In this document: piece after piece, positions 28,162-41,373 of the stretch
Layout: each line of letters begins with the position of its first letter
Position numbering within the stretch: position 1 is the first letter of the stretch
NCBI RefSeq assembly: GCF_017315705.1
Contig: NZ_JAFLRF010000009.1
Span: forward strand, 186,001 to 250,000
Length of the DNA stretch: 64,000 nucleotides
Source: Trinickia mobilis
GTDB taxonomy: Bacteria; Pseudomonadota; Gammaproteobacteria; Burkholderiales; Burkholderiaceae
Reading direction: 5' to 3'
The notes under the pieces: model-generated
Databases searched by the model: none
Told to the model about the DNA's origin: nothing
The model's input: the letters and a program-made list of their open reading frames with translations, nothing else
Translations under genes and position numbers: made by a program

Positions 28162-28635
28162 TTTCTCCTTCAGGTTTTCAGATGAGAGTTAGTTCAAACT
28201 ACACCCTTCGTCAAAACCCGCTTCCCGCTGCACACCTATCAGGGCGTGCGCTGCGAAGCGGGCTATTCATCGGCGTACGCGCTTCCCGCTTGCTTACGCT
28301 AATGAATACGGTAAGGCGCGCCGTGCCAGCGGGCACCGCACGCCAAGTCCAGTCGGCTTCGAGGCGCTTATTTGCCCGCTTTTCAGCGATCAAGCAGCTC
28401 TCGAATGCCGGCAATCGTTTGAGCAAGCCGACGGCTTGGCCGCCGGCTTTTTCCGGGGGGAAGTTTGCCCATCCCACTGAAGGGTTCGCAAAGTGCCTTT
28501 CATGTTTGTGGGCTGCGGATCGCACCGCTAAGCCACTGGGCACGCTTTGCATCAGGCGTTTCTGCTCCTAGCTTGTTTGCCGGGGCGCTCGCCGCCGGCA
28601 TCCCCATCAAATTCGTTGTCGAGGCACGCGCGGGG
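28162..28635. other. Non-coding spacer between nrdB and the H1-like gene
   Basis: No supported gene is seen in these 474 bases. Several inverted repeats are present: CCCGCTTC at 28218-28225 with GAAGCGGG at 28255-28262; ATTCAT..GCGTA near 28265-28279 with TACGC..ATGAAT near 28295-28308; and GTGCC..GGCAC near 28328-28341. A plus-strand terminator at 28425-28452 has no plus-strand gene before it. The nrdB 3' end and the H1-like promoter also lie here. It could encode a small RNA, but this is inference. Confidence 0.5.
28425..28452 (+). terminator. Orphan intrinsic terminator on the plus strand
   Basis: AAGCCGACGGC at 28425-28435 pairs with GCCGCCGGCTT at 28439-28449 (one A-C mismatch, three-base loop TTG), and the T-run TTTTT is at 28448-28452. 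Both flanking genes are on the minus strand, so this would end an unannotated plus-strand transcript. It may also be a chance GC-rich hairpin. Confidence 0.55.
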
Positions 28636-29871
28636 TCACTCCCACGACAGCGCACCGCCAGTCTGATATTCAATGACCCGCGTCTCGAAGAAGTTGCGCT
28701 CCTTCTTCAGGTCGATCATCTCGCTCATCCACGGGAACGGGTTTTCTTCGTTCGGGAACAGCGGATCGAGGCCGATCTGCTGGCATCGGCGGTTGCAAAT
28801 GAAGCGCAGATAGCTCTTGAACATCGACGCATTGAGGCCGAGCACCCCGCGCGGCATCGTGTCTTCTGCGTAGCGATATTCGAGGTCGACAGCGTGCTTG
28901 AAGATCTCGCGGATCTCCTCGCGGAATTCGGCCGTCCACAGATGCGGGTTTTCGAGTTTGATCTGGTTGATGAGATCGATGCCGAAGTTGCAGTGCATCG
29001 ACTCGTCGCGCAGGATGTATTGGTACTGTTCCGCCGCGCCCGTCATCTTGTTCTGCCGGCCGAGCGCAAGGATTTGCGTAAACCCGACGTAGAAGAAGAG
29101 GCCCTCCATCACGCAGGCGAATACGATCAGCGACTTGAGCAGCTTCTGGTCGGCTTCGAGCGTGCCGGTCTTGAAGGCCGGATCGGTCAGCGTGTGGATG
29201 AACGGAATCAGGAATTCGTCTTTGTCGCGGATCGACTTGACTTCGTGATACGCGTTGAACATCTCGCCCTCGTCGAGACCGAGCGACTCGACGATGTACT
29301 GGTAGGCGTGCGTGTGGATCGCCTCTTCGAACGCCTGGCGCAGCAGAAACTGCCGGCACTCGGGCGCCGTGATGTGGCGGTAGGTGCCGAGCACGATGTT
29401 GTTCGCGGCGAGCGAATCGGCCGTCACGAAGAAGCCCAGGTTGCGCTTGACGATGCGGCGCTCGTCTTCGGTGAGGCCGTTCGGGTCTTTCCACAGGGCG
29501 ATGTCGCGGGACATGTTGATTTCCTGCGGCATCCAGTGGTTTGCGCAACCCGCCAGATACTTCTCCCACGCCCACTTGTACTTGAACGGCACGAGCTGAT
29601 TGACGTCAGTCTTGCCGTTGATGATGCGCTTGTCGGCGACATTCACGCGCGCTTCGGAAGCGCCCGCCGGTGCCGCAGCCGTTGCTGCGTCGTCGGCATA
29701 TGGAGCGACTGCGAAGTCGCCTGCGAAAATATCCTTCGCCGAGGGAGCTTGAGTGGCGGCGCGCGTCGCTGCTTGCGCTCCGGCAGCCGATCCCGCGGAG
29801 TTGCGCAACGCGTTCTGTTGCGAACCACTCGAGGGAATTGCGGCAGTGATCTCGTCATCCCAGTTGAGCAT
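28636..29871 (-). CDS. nrdB: Ribonucleoside-diphosphate reductase class I, beta subunit
   Basis: This is the radical-generating subunit of aerobic ribonucleotide reductase. Metal ligands by comparison with E. coli R2 are Asp152, Glu183, His186, Glu256, Glu290 and His293, and the radical tyrosine is Tyr190 in [11 protein letters not shown]. The C-terminal [13 protein letters not shown] is the tail that docks on NrdA. It has an Ala/Ser-rich N-terminal extension of about 80 residues before [20 protein letters not shown], starting MLNWDDE. It is 411 residues long. It lies 481 bases after nrdA on the same strand, which is a wide gap for this pair. Confidence 0.97.
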   Translation of the reverse strand: MLNWDDEITAAIPSSGSQQNALRNSAGSAAGAQAATRAATQAPSAKDIFAGDFAVAPYADDAATAAAPAGASEARVNVADKRIINGKTDVNQLVPFKYKWAWEKYLAGCANHWMPQEINMSRDIALWKDPNGLTEDERRIVKRNLGFFVTADSLAANNIVLGTYRHITAPECRQFLLRQAFEEAIHTHAYQYIVESLGLDEGEMFNAYHEVKSIRDKDEFLIPFIHTLTDPAFKTGTLEADQKLLKSLIVFACVMEGLFFYVGFTQILALGRQNKMTGAAEQYQYILRDESMHCNFGIDLINQIKLENPHLWTAEFREEIREIFKHAVDLEYRYAEDTMPRGVLGLNASMFKSYLRFICNRRCQQIGLDPLFPNEENPFPWMSEMIDLKKERNFFETRVIEYQTGGALSWE

Positions 29872-30352
29872 AAATTCTCACCATCAATTTAGATCGGTTT
29901 GTACCATCTTTTCGTTAGCGATAAAAGGGTTCGCTCACGAAAAATCCTGTTTTCGATTCGCGTTGCGACCTACATACAACACTTTGATCTTCACGTCGTC
30001 TTCAACACTTCGCGTGATGTGTTCGAAGCGTGTGTCTTAGAGGTGCTTCGCATTGCCGAGTGGGTATCGAAGCGAGGTGTTCTCGATACCTCGTGCGTGC
30101 GCTTCGACGACCCTTGATGACCATCCGGCAACGTCGCCTGCTGTGTTGCCTGGTCCTTATCGTTAGGGTTTCAACGGCTCGGCGAAGTTCAAAGAATCCG
30201 CGCTGCGCTGCACCTTCTTCTTGACCGGCGACAGACTTCTTCGTTGCTTCGTTACATCGTGTGACGGCTGTCCGGGAAGAGCGGCGCGCACTTCGACTTC
30301 ATGTTGCGCGCCGCTCGTCTCATCGCGTGTGTGCGCTACGGCACTTACGCGG
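29872..30352. other. Long spacer between nrdA and nrdB
   Basis: These 481 bases hold no supported gene. Next to nrdA is the perfect 12-bp hairpin at 30279-30316. An imperfect inverted repeat, GGTATCGA at 30063-30070 with TCGATACC at 30083-30090, lies in the middle. The 190 bases upstream of nrdB are AT-richer than average for the window and could contain an nrdB promoter, but I found no convincing boxes and no clear NrdR site. Confidence 0.5.
30279..30316 (-). other. Perfect 12-bp hairpin after nrdA
   Basis: GAGCGGCGCGCA at 30279-30290 is the exact reverse complement of TGCGCGCCGCTC at 30305-30316, with a 14-base loop. It starts 37 bases past the nrdA stop. No T-run follows on the minus strand, so it may stabilise the nrdA 3' end or attenuate rather than act as a standard terminator. 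Confidence 0.6.
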
Positions 30353-33358
<3,006 letters not shown>

Positions 33359-33697
33359 GTGCAAAGCTCCTGGTCTTGTTGGATGGTGCGGAGAGAGACC
33401 CGCGGGTTAAAACACTCGCTGCGCAACCCCGTGCGCGAACGATGAGGTGGAAGAAAAGCGGCGGCACAGAACGGCCGCACGGGACAACGTTGATTCGACG
33501 ATGAACGTTTTCATCTTGGCTATCACCATTCCCCGACTGCGTTTTTCTTCTTTGACAGCACTGCGCGAGATTGGATGTCCCGTCGCAGCGCCTCTTTGAT
33601 TGCAACGCTGGCAATGCTTGCGGCACCGAACTGTCGAGGCTGGGTGCCGCCGGGCCAGAGACACAAGATATTGTGCAGGTGCGTCTGACTGGCACCA
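33359..33697 (-). other. Long 5' leader of nrdA
   Basis: About 330 bases separate the predicted nrdA promoter from its ATG. The minus strand contains a 35-codon ATG-started frame at 33407-33514 (MKTFIVESTLSRAAVL start), with only a weak ribosome-binding site. CCGTGCGGCCGTTCTGTGCC and similar GC-rich stretches could pair. I cannot decide whether this leader is regulatory; no known riboswitch pattern is visible. Confidence 0.45.
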
Positions 33698-33725
33698 AGT
33701 ATAGTGGACTTACATCTGATCTCAA
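33661..33725 (-). promoter_or_regulatory. nrdA promoter with two NrdR-box-like sites
   Basis: On the minus strand TTGAGA (33720-33725) and TATACT (33698-33703) form -35 and -10 boxes with a 16-base spacer. ACACAAGATATTGTGC at 33661-33676 fits the NrdR consensus (acaCwAtATaTwGtgt) at 14 of 16 positions. GCACCAAGTATAGTGG at 33692-33707 is a weaker second box that overlaps the -10. The boxes are 31 bp centre to centre, the usual helical spacing for paired NrdR sites. Repression of nrdA by NrdR is therefore likely. Confidence 0.8.
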
Positions 33726-33868
33726 AAGGCTTTATTTGGTGTCGGACGCTTGACTTTTCACACGCCTAGACGAGACAAGGCATCGCCCGGAAAGCAAGGC
33801 GCTGCAACGTTCTTCGCCTTGCCTACGCAATGAGCAACGAACGTGCGCGGACCCGCGAAACGGCTGCG

Positions 33869-34453
33869 TCAACCGTGCCGATAGGGAAAGTACCGAGCGG
33901 GCAATGCGGTGTCTTGCGCGAAGCGCTGCCAATCGAAGTGCGGACCGGGGTCGGTCTTGCGACCTGGCGCAATGTCGGAGTGGCCCGCGAGCGCATCGAC
34001 CGGATAGCGGTCGACAAGCACCTTCACGAGCGCAGCCAGCGTCTCGTATTGCGGCGCTTCGAACGCCGTATCGTCGCTGCCCTCCAGCTCGACGCCGATC
34101 GAGAAGTCGTTGCAGCGTTCGCGTCCGAAGAAGCTGGAGAGGCCCGCGTGCCACGCACGGTCGTTGCACGAGACGTACTGCTCTAGCGCGCCGTCGCGCC
34201 GGATCACGAAATGCGACGACACGCGCAAGCCGCGCAGATGCGTGTCGTAGTACGCGTGCGCGTCGCAGTCGAGACGGTTCAGGAAGAGATCCGCGACCGC
34301 GCTGCCGCCGAACTCGCCGGGCGGCAGGCTGATGTTGTGGATGACGATCAGCGTCGGCACGGCGCCATCGGGCCGCGCCTCGAAGTTCGGCGACGGCAGT
34401 GCGCGCGCCGCGCTCACCCAGCCGCCGGCGCCGACGCTCAACCCTGCGCTCAT
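33869..34453 (-). CDS. ampD: 1,6-anhydro-N-acetylmuramyl-L-alanine amidase
   Basis: This cytoplasmic zinc amidase recycles peptidoglycan fragments; its loss induces AmpC-type beta-lactamases in many bacteria. Zinc ligands by comparison with E. coli AmpD are His39, His158 and Asp168 (GHSDIAPGRKTDPG). The catalytic Glu is likely in VELEG. The protein has 194 residues. The ATG at 34453 overlaps the stop of the upstream small gene as ATGA. It is the last of three minus-strand genes. Confidence 0.95.
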   Translation of the reverse strand: MSAGLSVGAGGWVSAARALPSPNFEARPDGAVPTLIVIHNISLPPGEFGGSAVADLFLNRLDCDAHAYYDTHLRGLRVSSHFVIRRDGALEQYVSCNDRAWHAGLSSFFGRERCNDFSIGVELEGSDDTAFEAPQYETLAALVKVLVDRYPVDALAGHSDIAPGRKTDPGPHFDWQRFAQDTALPARYFPYRHG

Positions 34454-34776
34454 CGGGCGGTGCGCCCCGTCGGCCGCGCCGCGTAGCGCTCGGCGTGCTC
34501 GGTGCAGCAAAAGCGCTGCCCCGCGACGACGACCGACTCGCTTTGCGGCGTGTGCACGCCGCAAGTGGCACAGCGAACCATCGGCTCGGCGAGTTGCCGC
34601 GATTGCGCTTGCGCGCCGCCGGCAGCGCCAGCGTTGCCGCTGTTCGGGCCGGGCCGGCCGGCCGCGTCGAACGGGCCATTGCGCGGCGCGTCGGCGGCAT
34701 CGCCCGCGCGCCGCAGTGCCTTCACGAGCCATTGGCCGGCGAAGAACAGCAGAATTAGAAGAAGAAGTTGTCGCAT
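34450..34776 (-). CDS. PP0621-type small membrane protein with Cys-rich C terminus
   Basis: This 108-residue protein has an N-terminal membrane segment (RQLLLLILLFFAGQWLV, residues 2-18), a Gly/Ala/Pro-rich linker and a C-terminal domain with MVRCATCGVHTPQSESVV and RFCCTEH, whose Cys and His residues may bind zinc. Its placement next to ampD and a CcsA-like gene is typical in beta-proteobacteria. Function is unknown. The ATG at 34776 is 7 bases after the upstream gene and its stop overlaps ampD. Confidence 0.85.
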   Translation of the reverse strand: MRQLLLLILLFFAGQWLVKALRRAGDAADAPRNGPFDAAGRPGPNSGNAGAAGGAQAQSRQLAEPMVRCATCGVHTPQSESVVVAGQRFCCTEHAERYAARPTGRTAR

Positions 34777-34783
34777 GAAACGG

Positions 34784-35707
34784 TCAAACCACAGGACGGT
34801 GCAGCAGCACCTCGAAGACGAAGCGGCTGCCGACATAAGCCAGGAGCAGCGCCACGAACGACGCCAGCACCCAGCGCGATGCCGCGCGGCCGCGCCAGCC
34901 GGACACCTTGCGCGCCGTGAGCAGCGCGCCGAACATCAGCCAGGACAGGATCGCGAAGACAGTCTTGTGATCGAGCTTGATCGCGCGATCCACCAGTTGC
35001 TCACTAAATAGGATGCCGGACACGAGCGTGAGCGTGAGCAGCACGAAGCCGGCCGAGATCAGGCGGAACAGCAGCTTTTCGAGCGTGAGAAGCGGCGGCA
35101 GCGTATCGAGCCAGCTCGAGAGCCAGTCGCCGTTGGCGCCGCTGCTTCGGTGCACCGCGCCGCGCATCGCATGCAGGCGCCGCTCGGCAAACAGCATCAG
35201 CACCGCGTGCAGCGCGGCGATCGCAAAGAGACCGTACGCGATGTTCGCGATCAGGAAATGCAGCTTGAACATCGGCGCGGCCGCATACGACAGCACACGC
35301 ACACCGCCGAACGCGAGCGGCATCAGCGACGCGACGCAGGCGAGCGGCAGCACGAGGAGCCGCAGGCCGTCGAGCGGGAAGAAGAAGCTCTCGATCCAGT
35401 AGATGCCGGCGCCGAGCCAGAACATCGCGGAGAGTGCGAACGCAAAGCCGAACACCATCGCGCTCTGCGGAAAGATCGTCGTGTGCAGCAGCAGACCGTG
35501 CGCGAGCAGCGCGACAAAGAGCAGCGCCCGCCCCTGCACGCTCATGCCCGACGCGGCAGACACCGACGCGCGCACCTCCGGGCCCGCCGGCACCCGCGGC
35601 ACGCTCGAGAGCATCGTTTGCGCCCCGCCGCGCCGATGGGCGCGCCAGCCTGCGACGGCAAGGCCGCCGTAAAGAAGCGCGGTGAGGGCATACAGTACAA
35701 TATCCAT
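34784..35707 (-). CDS. CcsA/YpjD-type cytochrome c assembly membrane protein
   Basis: This polytopic protein has about eight hydrophobic segments and 307 residues. The CcsA/YpjD family pattern appears as FKLHFLIANIAYGLFAIAALHAVLML and LDHKTVFAILSWLMFG, with conserved His residues that may bind haem. YpjD-like members adjoin ffh in many proteobacteria and their role in cytochrome biogenesis is unproven. It is divergent from ffh, whose ATG is 87 bases away. Confidence 0.88.
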   Translation of the reverse strand: MDIVLYALTALLYGGLAVAGWRAHRRGGAQTMLSSVPRVPAGPEVRASVSAASGMSVQGRALLFVALLAHGLLLHTTIFPQSAMVFGFAFALSAMFWLGAGIYWIESFFFPLDGLRLLVLPLACVASLMPLAFGGVRVLSYAAAPMFKLHFLIANIAYGLFAIAALHAVLMLFAERRLHAMRGAVHRSSGANGDWLSSWLDTLPPLLTLEKLLFRLISAGFVLLTLTLVSGILFSEQLVDRAIKLDHKTVFAILSWLMFGALLTARKVSGWRGRAASRWVLASFVALLLAYVGSRFVFEVLLHRPVV

Positions 35708-35794
35708 GTCCGAAGTTTACACTAGGGCCCTCTCCCGCGACGTCTCCCGTTTCGTCCGCCGCGCGCCAGGTGCCCGCACTGTCCATCGCTCCCC

Positions 35795-37162
35795 ATGCTC
35801 GACAATCTCACCCAACGGATGGCGCGCGTCGTCAAGACGCTGCGCGGCGAAGCCCGGCTCACCGAGGCGAACACGCAGGAGATGCTGCGCGAAGTGCGCC
35901 TCGCGCTCCTCGAAGCCGACGTGGCGCTGCCCGTCGTGCGCGAATTCATCGCGAAGGTGAAGGAAAAGGCGCTCGGCGAGGAAGTGCTCTCGAGTCTGTC
36001 GCCGGGTCAGGCGCTCGTCGGTGTCGTGCAGCGCGAGCTGACCGCCGTGATCGGCGGCGACTACGAAGGCAAGGCCGTCGAGCTCGATCTCGCCGTCACA
36101 CCGCCGGCGATCATCCTGATGGCCGGTCTGCAAGGCGCCGGTAAAACGACGACGGTCGGCAAGCTCGCCAAGCTCTTGCGCGAGAAGCACAAGAAGAAGG
36201 TGCTCACCGTTTCCTGCGACGTCTACCGCCCTGCCGCAATCGCGCAGTTGAAGACGGTGACCGAACAGGTCGGCGCCGACTTCTTCCCGTCCGAGCCTGA
36301 CCAGAAGCCCGTCGACATCGCGCGCGCCGCGGTCGACTGGGCGAAGCGCCACTACCACGACGTGCTGCTCGTCGATACGGCGGGCCGTCTCGGCATCGAC
36401 GAACTGATGATGCAGGAGATCAGCGCGCTGCACGCCGAGCTGAAGCCCGCGGAAACGCTCTTCGTCGTCGACGCGATGCTCGGCCAGGACGCCGTCAACA
36501 CCGCGAAGGCGTTCAACGACGCGCTACCGCTCACCGGCGTCGTGCTGACCAAGCTCGACGGCGACTCGCGCGGCGGCGCGGCGCTGTCAGTGCGTCACGT
36601 GACGGGCAAGCCGATCAAGTTCGCCGGTGTCGCGGAAAAGCTCGACGGCCTCGAAGTGTTCTACCCGGACCGGATGGCGAACCGGATCCTCGGCATGGGC
36701 GACATCCTCGCGCTCGTCGAGGAAGCGCAGCGCGGCGTCGACGTTCAAGCCGCCCAGAAGCTCGCCGACAAGGTCAAGAAAGGCGGCGACTTCGATCTCA
36801 ACGATTTCCGCGCGCAGTTATCGCAGATGAAGAATATGGGTGGCCTGTCGTCGCTGATGGACAAGCTGCCCGCGCAGTTCCAGCAAGCCGCGGCCGGCGC
36901 CGACATGGGTCAGGCCGAAAAGCAGATGCGCCGCATGGAAGGCATCATCAATTCGATGACGCCGCAGGAGCGCGCGAAACCCGAGCTCATCAAGGCGACG
37001 CGCAAGCGCCGCATCGCGGCGGGCGCAGGCGTCCAGGTGCAGGAAGTGAACCGGATGCTGAACCAGTACGAGCAGATGCGCACGATGATGAAGAAGCTGA
37101 AGGGCGGCAACCTGCAGAAGATGATGCGCGGCATGAAGGGCATGCTGCCGGGCATGCGCTGA
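35795..37162 (+). CDS. ffh: Signal recognition particle protein Ffh
   Basis: This GTPase binds 4.5S RNA and delivers nascent membrane proteins to FtsY. The N domain is followed by the G domain, with MAGLQGAGKTTTVGKLA (P-loop near residue 110), DTAGRLGID and TKLDGDSRGGAAL. The C-terminal M domain is Met-rich (MKKLKGGNLQKMMRGMKGM) and starts after about residue 295. Its 455 residues are standard. Confidence 0.98.
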   Translation: MLDNLTQRMARVVKTLRGEARLTEANTQEMLREVRLALLEADVALPVVREFIAKVKEKALGEEVLSSLSPGQALVGVVQRELTAVIGGDYEGKAVELDLAVTPPAIILMAGLQGAGKTTTVGKLAKLLREKHKKKVLTVSCDVYRPAAIAQLKTVTEQVGADFFPSEPDQKPVDIARAAVDWAKRHYHDVLLVDTAGRLGIDELMMQEISALHAELKPAETLFVVDAMLGQDAVNTAKAFNDALPLTGVVLTKLDGDSRGGAALSVRHVTGKPIKFAGVAEKLDGLEVFYPDRMANRILGMGDILALVEEAQRGVDVQAAQKLADKVKKGGDFDLNDFRAQLSQMKNMGGLSSLMDKLPAQFQQAAAGADMGQAEKQMRRMEGIINSMTPQERAKPELIKATRKRRIAAGAGVQVQEVNRMLNQYEQMRTMMKKLKGGNLQKMMRGMKGMLPGMR

Positions 37163-37307
37163 TCGGTCCGTTCGAGGCGGCGGAAGGCGGTCGAAACAGC
37201 GCCGTCTCCTGGCCGTCGCCCAGGATGGTGACGCACGGGATTATGCTGTAGCGTGCGCCGCCGTTCTCTCCCACACTAATGTATACAGACACTGTCCGTC
37301 AGACGTC

Positions 37308-37859
37308 ATGAATCGCGAAGAAGCTCTCCACATTTTCCGCCACTCCGAAGAGATCGTATCGGCCGCCGAGGTCGATGCGTCGATCGAGAAGATGGCGCAG
37401 GCCATCCGCACCGAAATGAGCGAGGACTTCCCGCTCGTACTGTCGGTGATGGGCGGCGCGGCGGTGTTCACCGGCATGCTGCTGCCGCACCTCGACTTCC
37501 CGCTCGAGTTCGACTACATCCACCTGACCCGCTACCGCAACACCACGAAGGGCGGCAGCGACATGCAGTGGCGCGTCGCGCCGGCGGAGTCGGTGAAGGA
37601 TCGCGTCGTACTCGTGCTCGACGATATCCTCGACGAAGGCGAGACGATGGCCGCGATCCGCGACCGCATTCTGGCGATGGGCGCGAAGCGCTTCCTGTCG
37701 GCCGTGCTGTGCGAGAAGCTGATTCAGAAGGACAAGCCGCTGCGCCCCAACTTCTGCGGCTTCGAAGTGCCCGACCGCTACGTGTTCGGCTGCGGGATGG
37801 ACGCGAAGGGCTACTGGCGCAACCTGCCGACGATCCGCGCGCTGACCGACGGCGCGTGA
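37308..37859 (+). CDS. hpt: Hypoxanthine-guanine phosphoribosyltransferase
   Basis: The enzyme salvages hypoxanthine or guanine with PRPP. The PRPP loop is VVLVLDDILDEGETM at about residues 99-113, and FPLEFDYIHLTRY and MDAKGYWRNLP flank the base site. It is 183 residues. A family distinction between HPRT and xanthine-type enzymes cannot be fixed from sequence. It lies 145 bases after ffh and is followed by a strong bidirectional terminator. Confidence 0.9.
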   Translation: MNREEALHIFRHSEEIVSAAEVDASIEKMAQAIRTEMSEDFPLVLSVMGGAAVFTGMLLPHLDFPLEFDYIHLTRYRNTTKGGSDMQWRVAPAESVKDRVVLVLDDILDEGETMAAIRDRILAMGAKRFLSAVLCEKLIQKDKPLRPNFCGFEVPDRYVFGCGMDAKGYWRNLPTIRALTDGA

Positions 37860-37898
37860 CGCGCTCCCGCCGAGCGCTCTCGCAGTGATTCAGCTCAA

Positions 37899-37928
37899 TA
37901 AAAAAGCGGCCCGCCGGCCGCTTTTTTT
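37899..37928. terminator. Bidirectional intrinsic terminator between hpt and marC-type gene
   Basis: AAAAAAGCGGCC and GGCCGCTTTTTTT form a stem with the loop CGCC. A-run and T-run on opposite sides let it end both the plus-strand hpt transcript and the minus-strand proS-marC transcript. Confidence 0.93.
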
Positions 37929-37963
37929 CGTCTCCGCCCTGCGCCAAATCACGGCGCGTCCGG

Positions 37964-38566
37964 CTAGAGCTGATGCACGAAGACTCGAATCCCGCCCAAG
38001 ATCATCTCGACCGAGATCGCGACCAGCACCAGCCCCATCAACCGCTCGAACGCCATCACGGTACGCTCGCCGAGCCACTGCTGAATCCGCTCCGCGAGCA
38101 CCAGCGCCGCCGCGCACACGATCATCGTCACCGTCAGCGCGCTGATCCACTCAGGCACCTGCCCCGGAGATTGCGAAGTCAGCAGCATGACCGTTGCGAG
38201 CGCCGACGGGCCAGCCAGTGCGGGGATCGCGAGCGGCACGATAAACGGCTCGCCGCCCGCGCGCGGATCGTTGCCGAGCGCCCCATCCGGATGCGGGAAG
38301 ACCATCCGCAGCGCGATCAGGAAAAGCACGATCCCGCCGCCGATGCGCAACGACAGATCGGTCAGATGCATCATCCGCAAGAAGCGGTCGCCGATCACCA
38401 TGAAGATCAGGAGGATCACAAATGCGATCGCCACTTCCCGCAGAATCACCTTGACCCGCCGATCCTGCGGCACGTTCTTCAGCGCGGAGATGAAGAGCGG
38501 AATGTTGCCGAGCGGATCGGTGATCAGAAGCAGCAGAACCGTCGCCGACAAAAAGTTGTATTCCAA
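37964..38566 (-). CDS. MarC/YhgN-family inner-membrane protein
   Basis: This 200-residue protein has six hydrophobic segments. The MarC family pattern is visible as LITDPLGNIPLFI near the N terminus, LRIGGGIVLFLIALRM in the middle, and VPLAIPALAGPSALAT in the second half. Despite the MarC name, these proteins are not shown to give multiple-antibiotic resistance; function is unknown. It starts 12 bases after the proS stop, so it is read from the proS transcript. Confidence 0.92.
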   Translation of the reverse strand: MEYNFLSATVLLLLITDPLGNIPLFISALKNVPQDRRVKVILREVAIAFVILLIFMVIGDRFLRMMHLTDLSLRIGGGIVLFLIALRMVFPHPDGALGNDPRAGGEPFIVPLAIPALAGPSALATVMLLTSQSPGQVPEWISALTVTMIVCAAALVLAERIQQWLGERTVMAFERLMGLVLVAISVEMILGGIRVFVHQL

Positions 38567-38578
38567 CGCGGCACTCGG

Positions 38579-40315
<1,737 letters not shown>

Positions 40316-40545
40316 TCAAAATTTTCCAAAAACGGCGGCCCTGGGCGAGCCGCCCGAAAGAAGTAGAACGTATGAGTATAGGTGATAGGGTCGCAGCGGC
40401 TTTACGGGGCCACATGAGGCAAGGTGCAGCAGCGGCACCGTGTATGCCGGATTGCCAGACAAATCTTGAGTCTGCTCTCGGCACGCACCTTGCTGCAAAT
40501 CGGCCCGTCCTGGTGCATGGCGGTGCGTAAGACCCGTTATCTGTT

Positions 40546-40551
40546 TATAAT
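40546..40551 (+). promoter_or_regulatory. Probable -10 box of rppH
   Basis: A perfect TATAAT stands 33 bases before the rppH ATG in AT-rich DNA between divergent proS and rppH. I see no good -35 at 16-18 bases, so the promoter may be weak or extended. Confidence 0.55.
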
Positions 40552-40584
40552 CAAAGCAATTTTAAAGGATTCGAAGGTGGTTGT

Positions 40585-41283
40585 ATGCTGGATCGTGAAG
40601 GCTTTCGCCCGAACGTCGGCATCATCCTCTTGAACGCGCACAACGAGGTGTTTTGGGGTAAGCGGCTGCGTGAACATTCCTGGCAATTTCCGCAAGGGGG
40701 CATCAAGTACGGTGAGACCCCCATGCAAGCGATGTATCGGGAGTTACACGAGGAAACCGGCTTGCTTCCGGAGCACGTCAAGATCATCGGTCGCACGCGC
40801 GACTGGCTGCGTTATGAGGTGCCGGACAAGTTCATCAAGCGTGAAGTACGCGGTCATTACCGCGGGCAGAAGCAGATCTGGTTTCTGCTGCGGATGATCG
40901 GACGCGATTGCGATATTTGCTTGCGCGCAACCGATCACCCGGAGTTCGACGCTTGGCGCTGGAACGAGTACTGGGTACCGCTCGACGCGGTGATCGAGTT
41001 CAAGAGAGATGTGTATCAGTTGGCGTTGACGGAGTTGTCGCGGTTCCTGCGCCGGCCGGCACCGCGAGCGGAGAGGCCGCGCGGGCACCATGGCCAACGG
41101 TATCCGCGCATTGCGGCCTCGGTGACGGCGTCGGCGATGGGAACCGTCGCGCAGGTGACGATCGAAGCGACGATCGAGACCATGGGTTCTGCCGGCACGG
41201 TCAACTCGATAGGCTCGGAGGACGGCGCAGATTGCCTGTCACCCGAAGCTTCCGACGAGCAAACGCGCATTCTGCGCGGGTAA
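40585..41283 (+). CDS. rppH: RNA 5'-pyrophosphohydrolase
   Basis: This Nudix hydrolase converts mRNA 5' triphosphate ends to monophosphate and so triggers RNase E decay. The Nudix box is at residues 38-60 ([20 protein letters not shown]), and [11 protein letters not shown] follows. At 232 residues it is about 55 longer than E. coli RppH; the added C-terminal segment is rich in Arg, Ala, Thr and Ser, begins [19 protein letters not shown], and has no domain I recognise. Start ATG 40585 has AGGTGG upstream. Confidence 0.93.
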   Translation: MLDREGFRPNVGIILLNAHNEVFWGKRLREHSWQFPQGGIKYGETPMQAMYRELHEETGLLPEHVKIIGRTRDWLRYEVPDKFIKREVRGHYRGQKQIWFLLRMIGRDCDICLRATDHPEFDAWRWNEYWVPLDAVIEFKRDVYQLALTELSRFLRRPAPRAERPRGHHGQRYPRIAASVTASAMGTVAQVTIEATIETMGSAGTVNSIGSEDGADCLSPEASDEQTRILRG

Positions 41284-41320
41284 TCGACACGCGGCGGCTT
41301 TACCGCCTATGCCGCAACCG

Positions 41321-41360
41321 CGGGCGCTGAGCCGTTCACACGGCATCGCGCCCGTTTTTT
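41321..41360 (+). terminator. Intrinsic terminator after rppH, just before the CNP1-like gene
   Basis: CGGGCGC at 41321-41327 pairs with GCGCCCG at 41348-41354, with a weaker inner GCCGT/ACGGC pairing, followed by TTTTTT at 41355-41360. The next gene starts at TTG 41374, only 13 bases after the T-run. Confidence 0.8.
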
Positions 41361-41373
41361 CGAGGATGTCATA

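Noticed and set aside
27510-28185. Ala/Phe- or Ser/Arg-rich plus-strand frames opposite the H1-like gene
   Set aside because: They are shadows of the Lys/Ala repeats and have no start signals.
30000-30030. Second NrdR box upstream of nrdB
   Set aside because: ACACTTCGCGTGATGTGT is an imperfect repeat without the AT-rich core of the NrdR consensus.
40494-40530. A -35 box for rppH
   Set aside because: No hexamer near TTGACA at 16-18 bases from the TATAAT.
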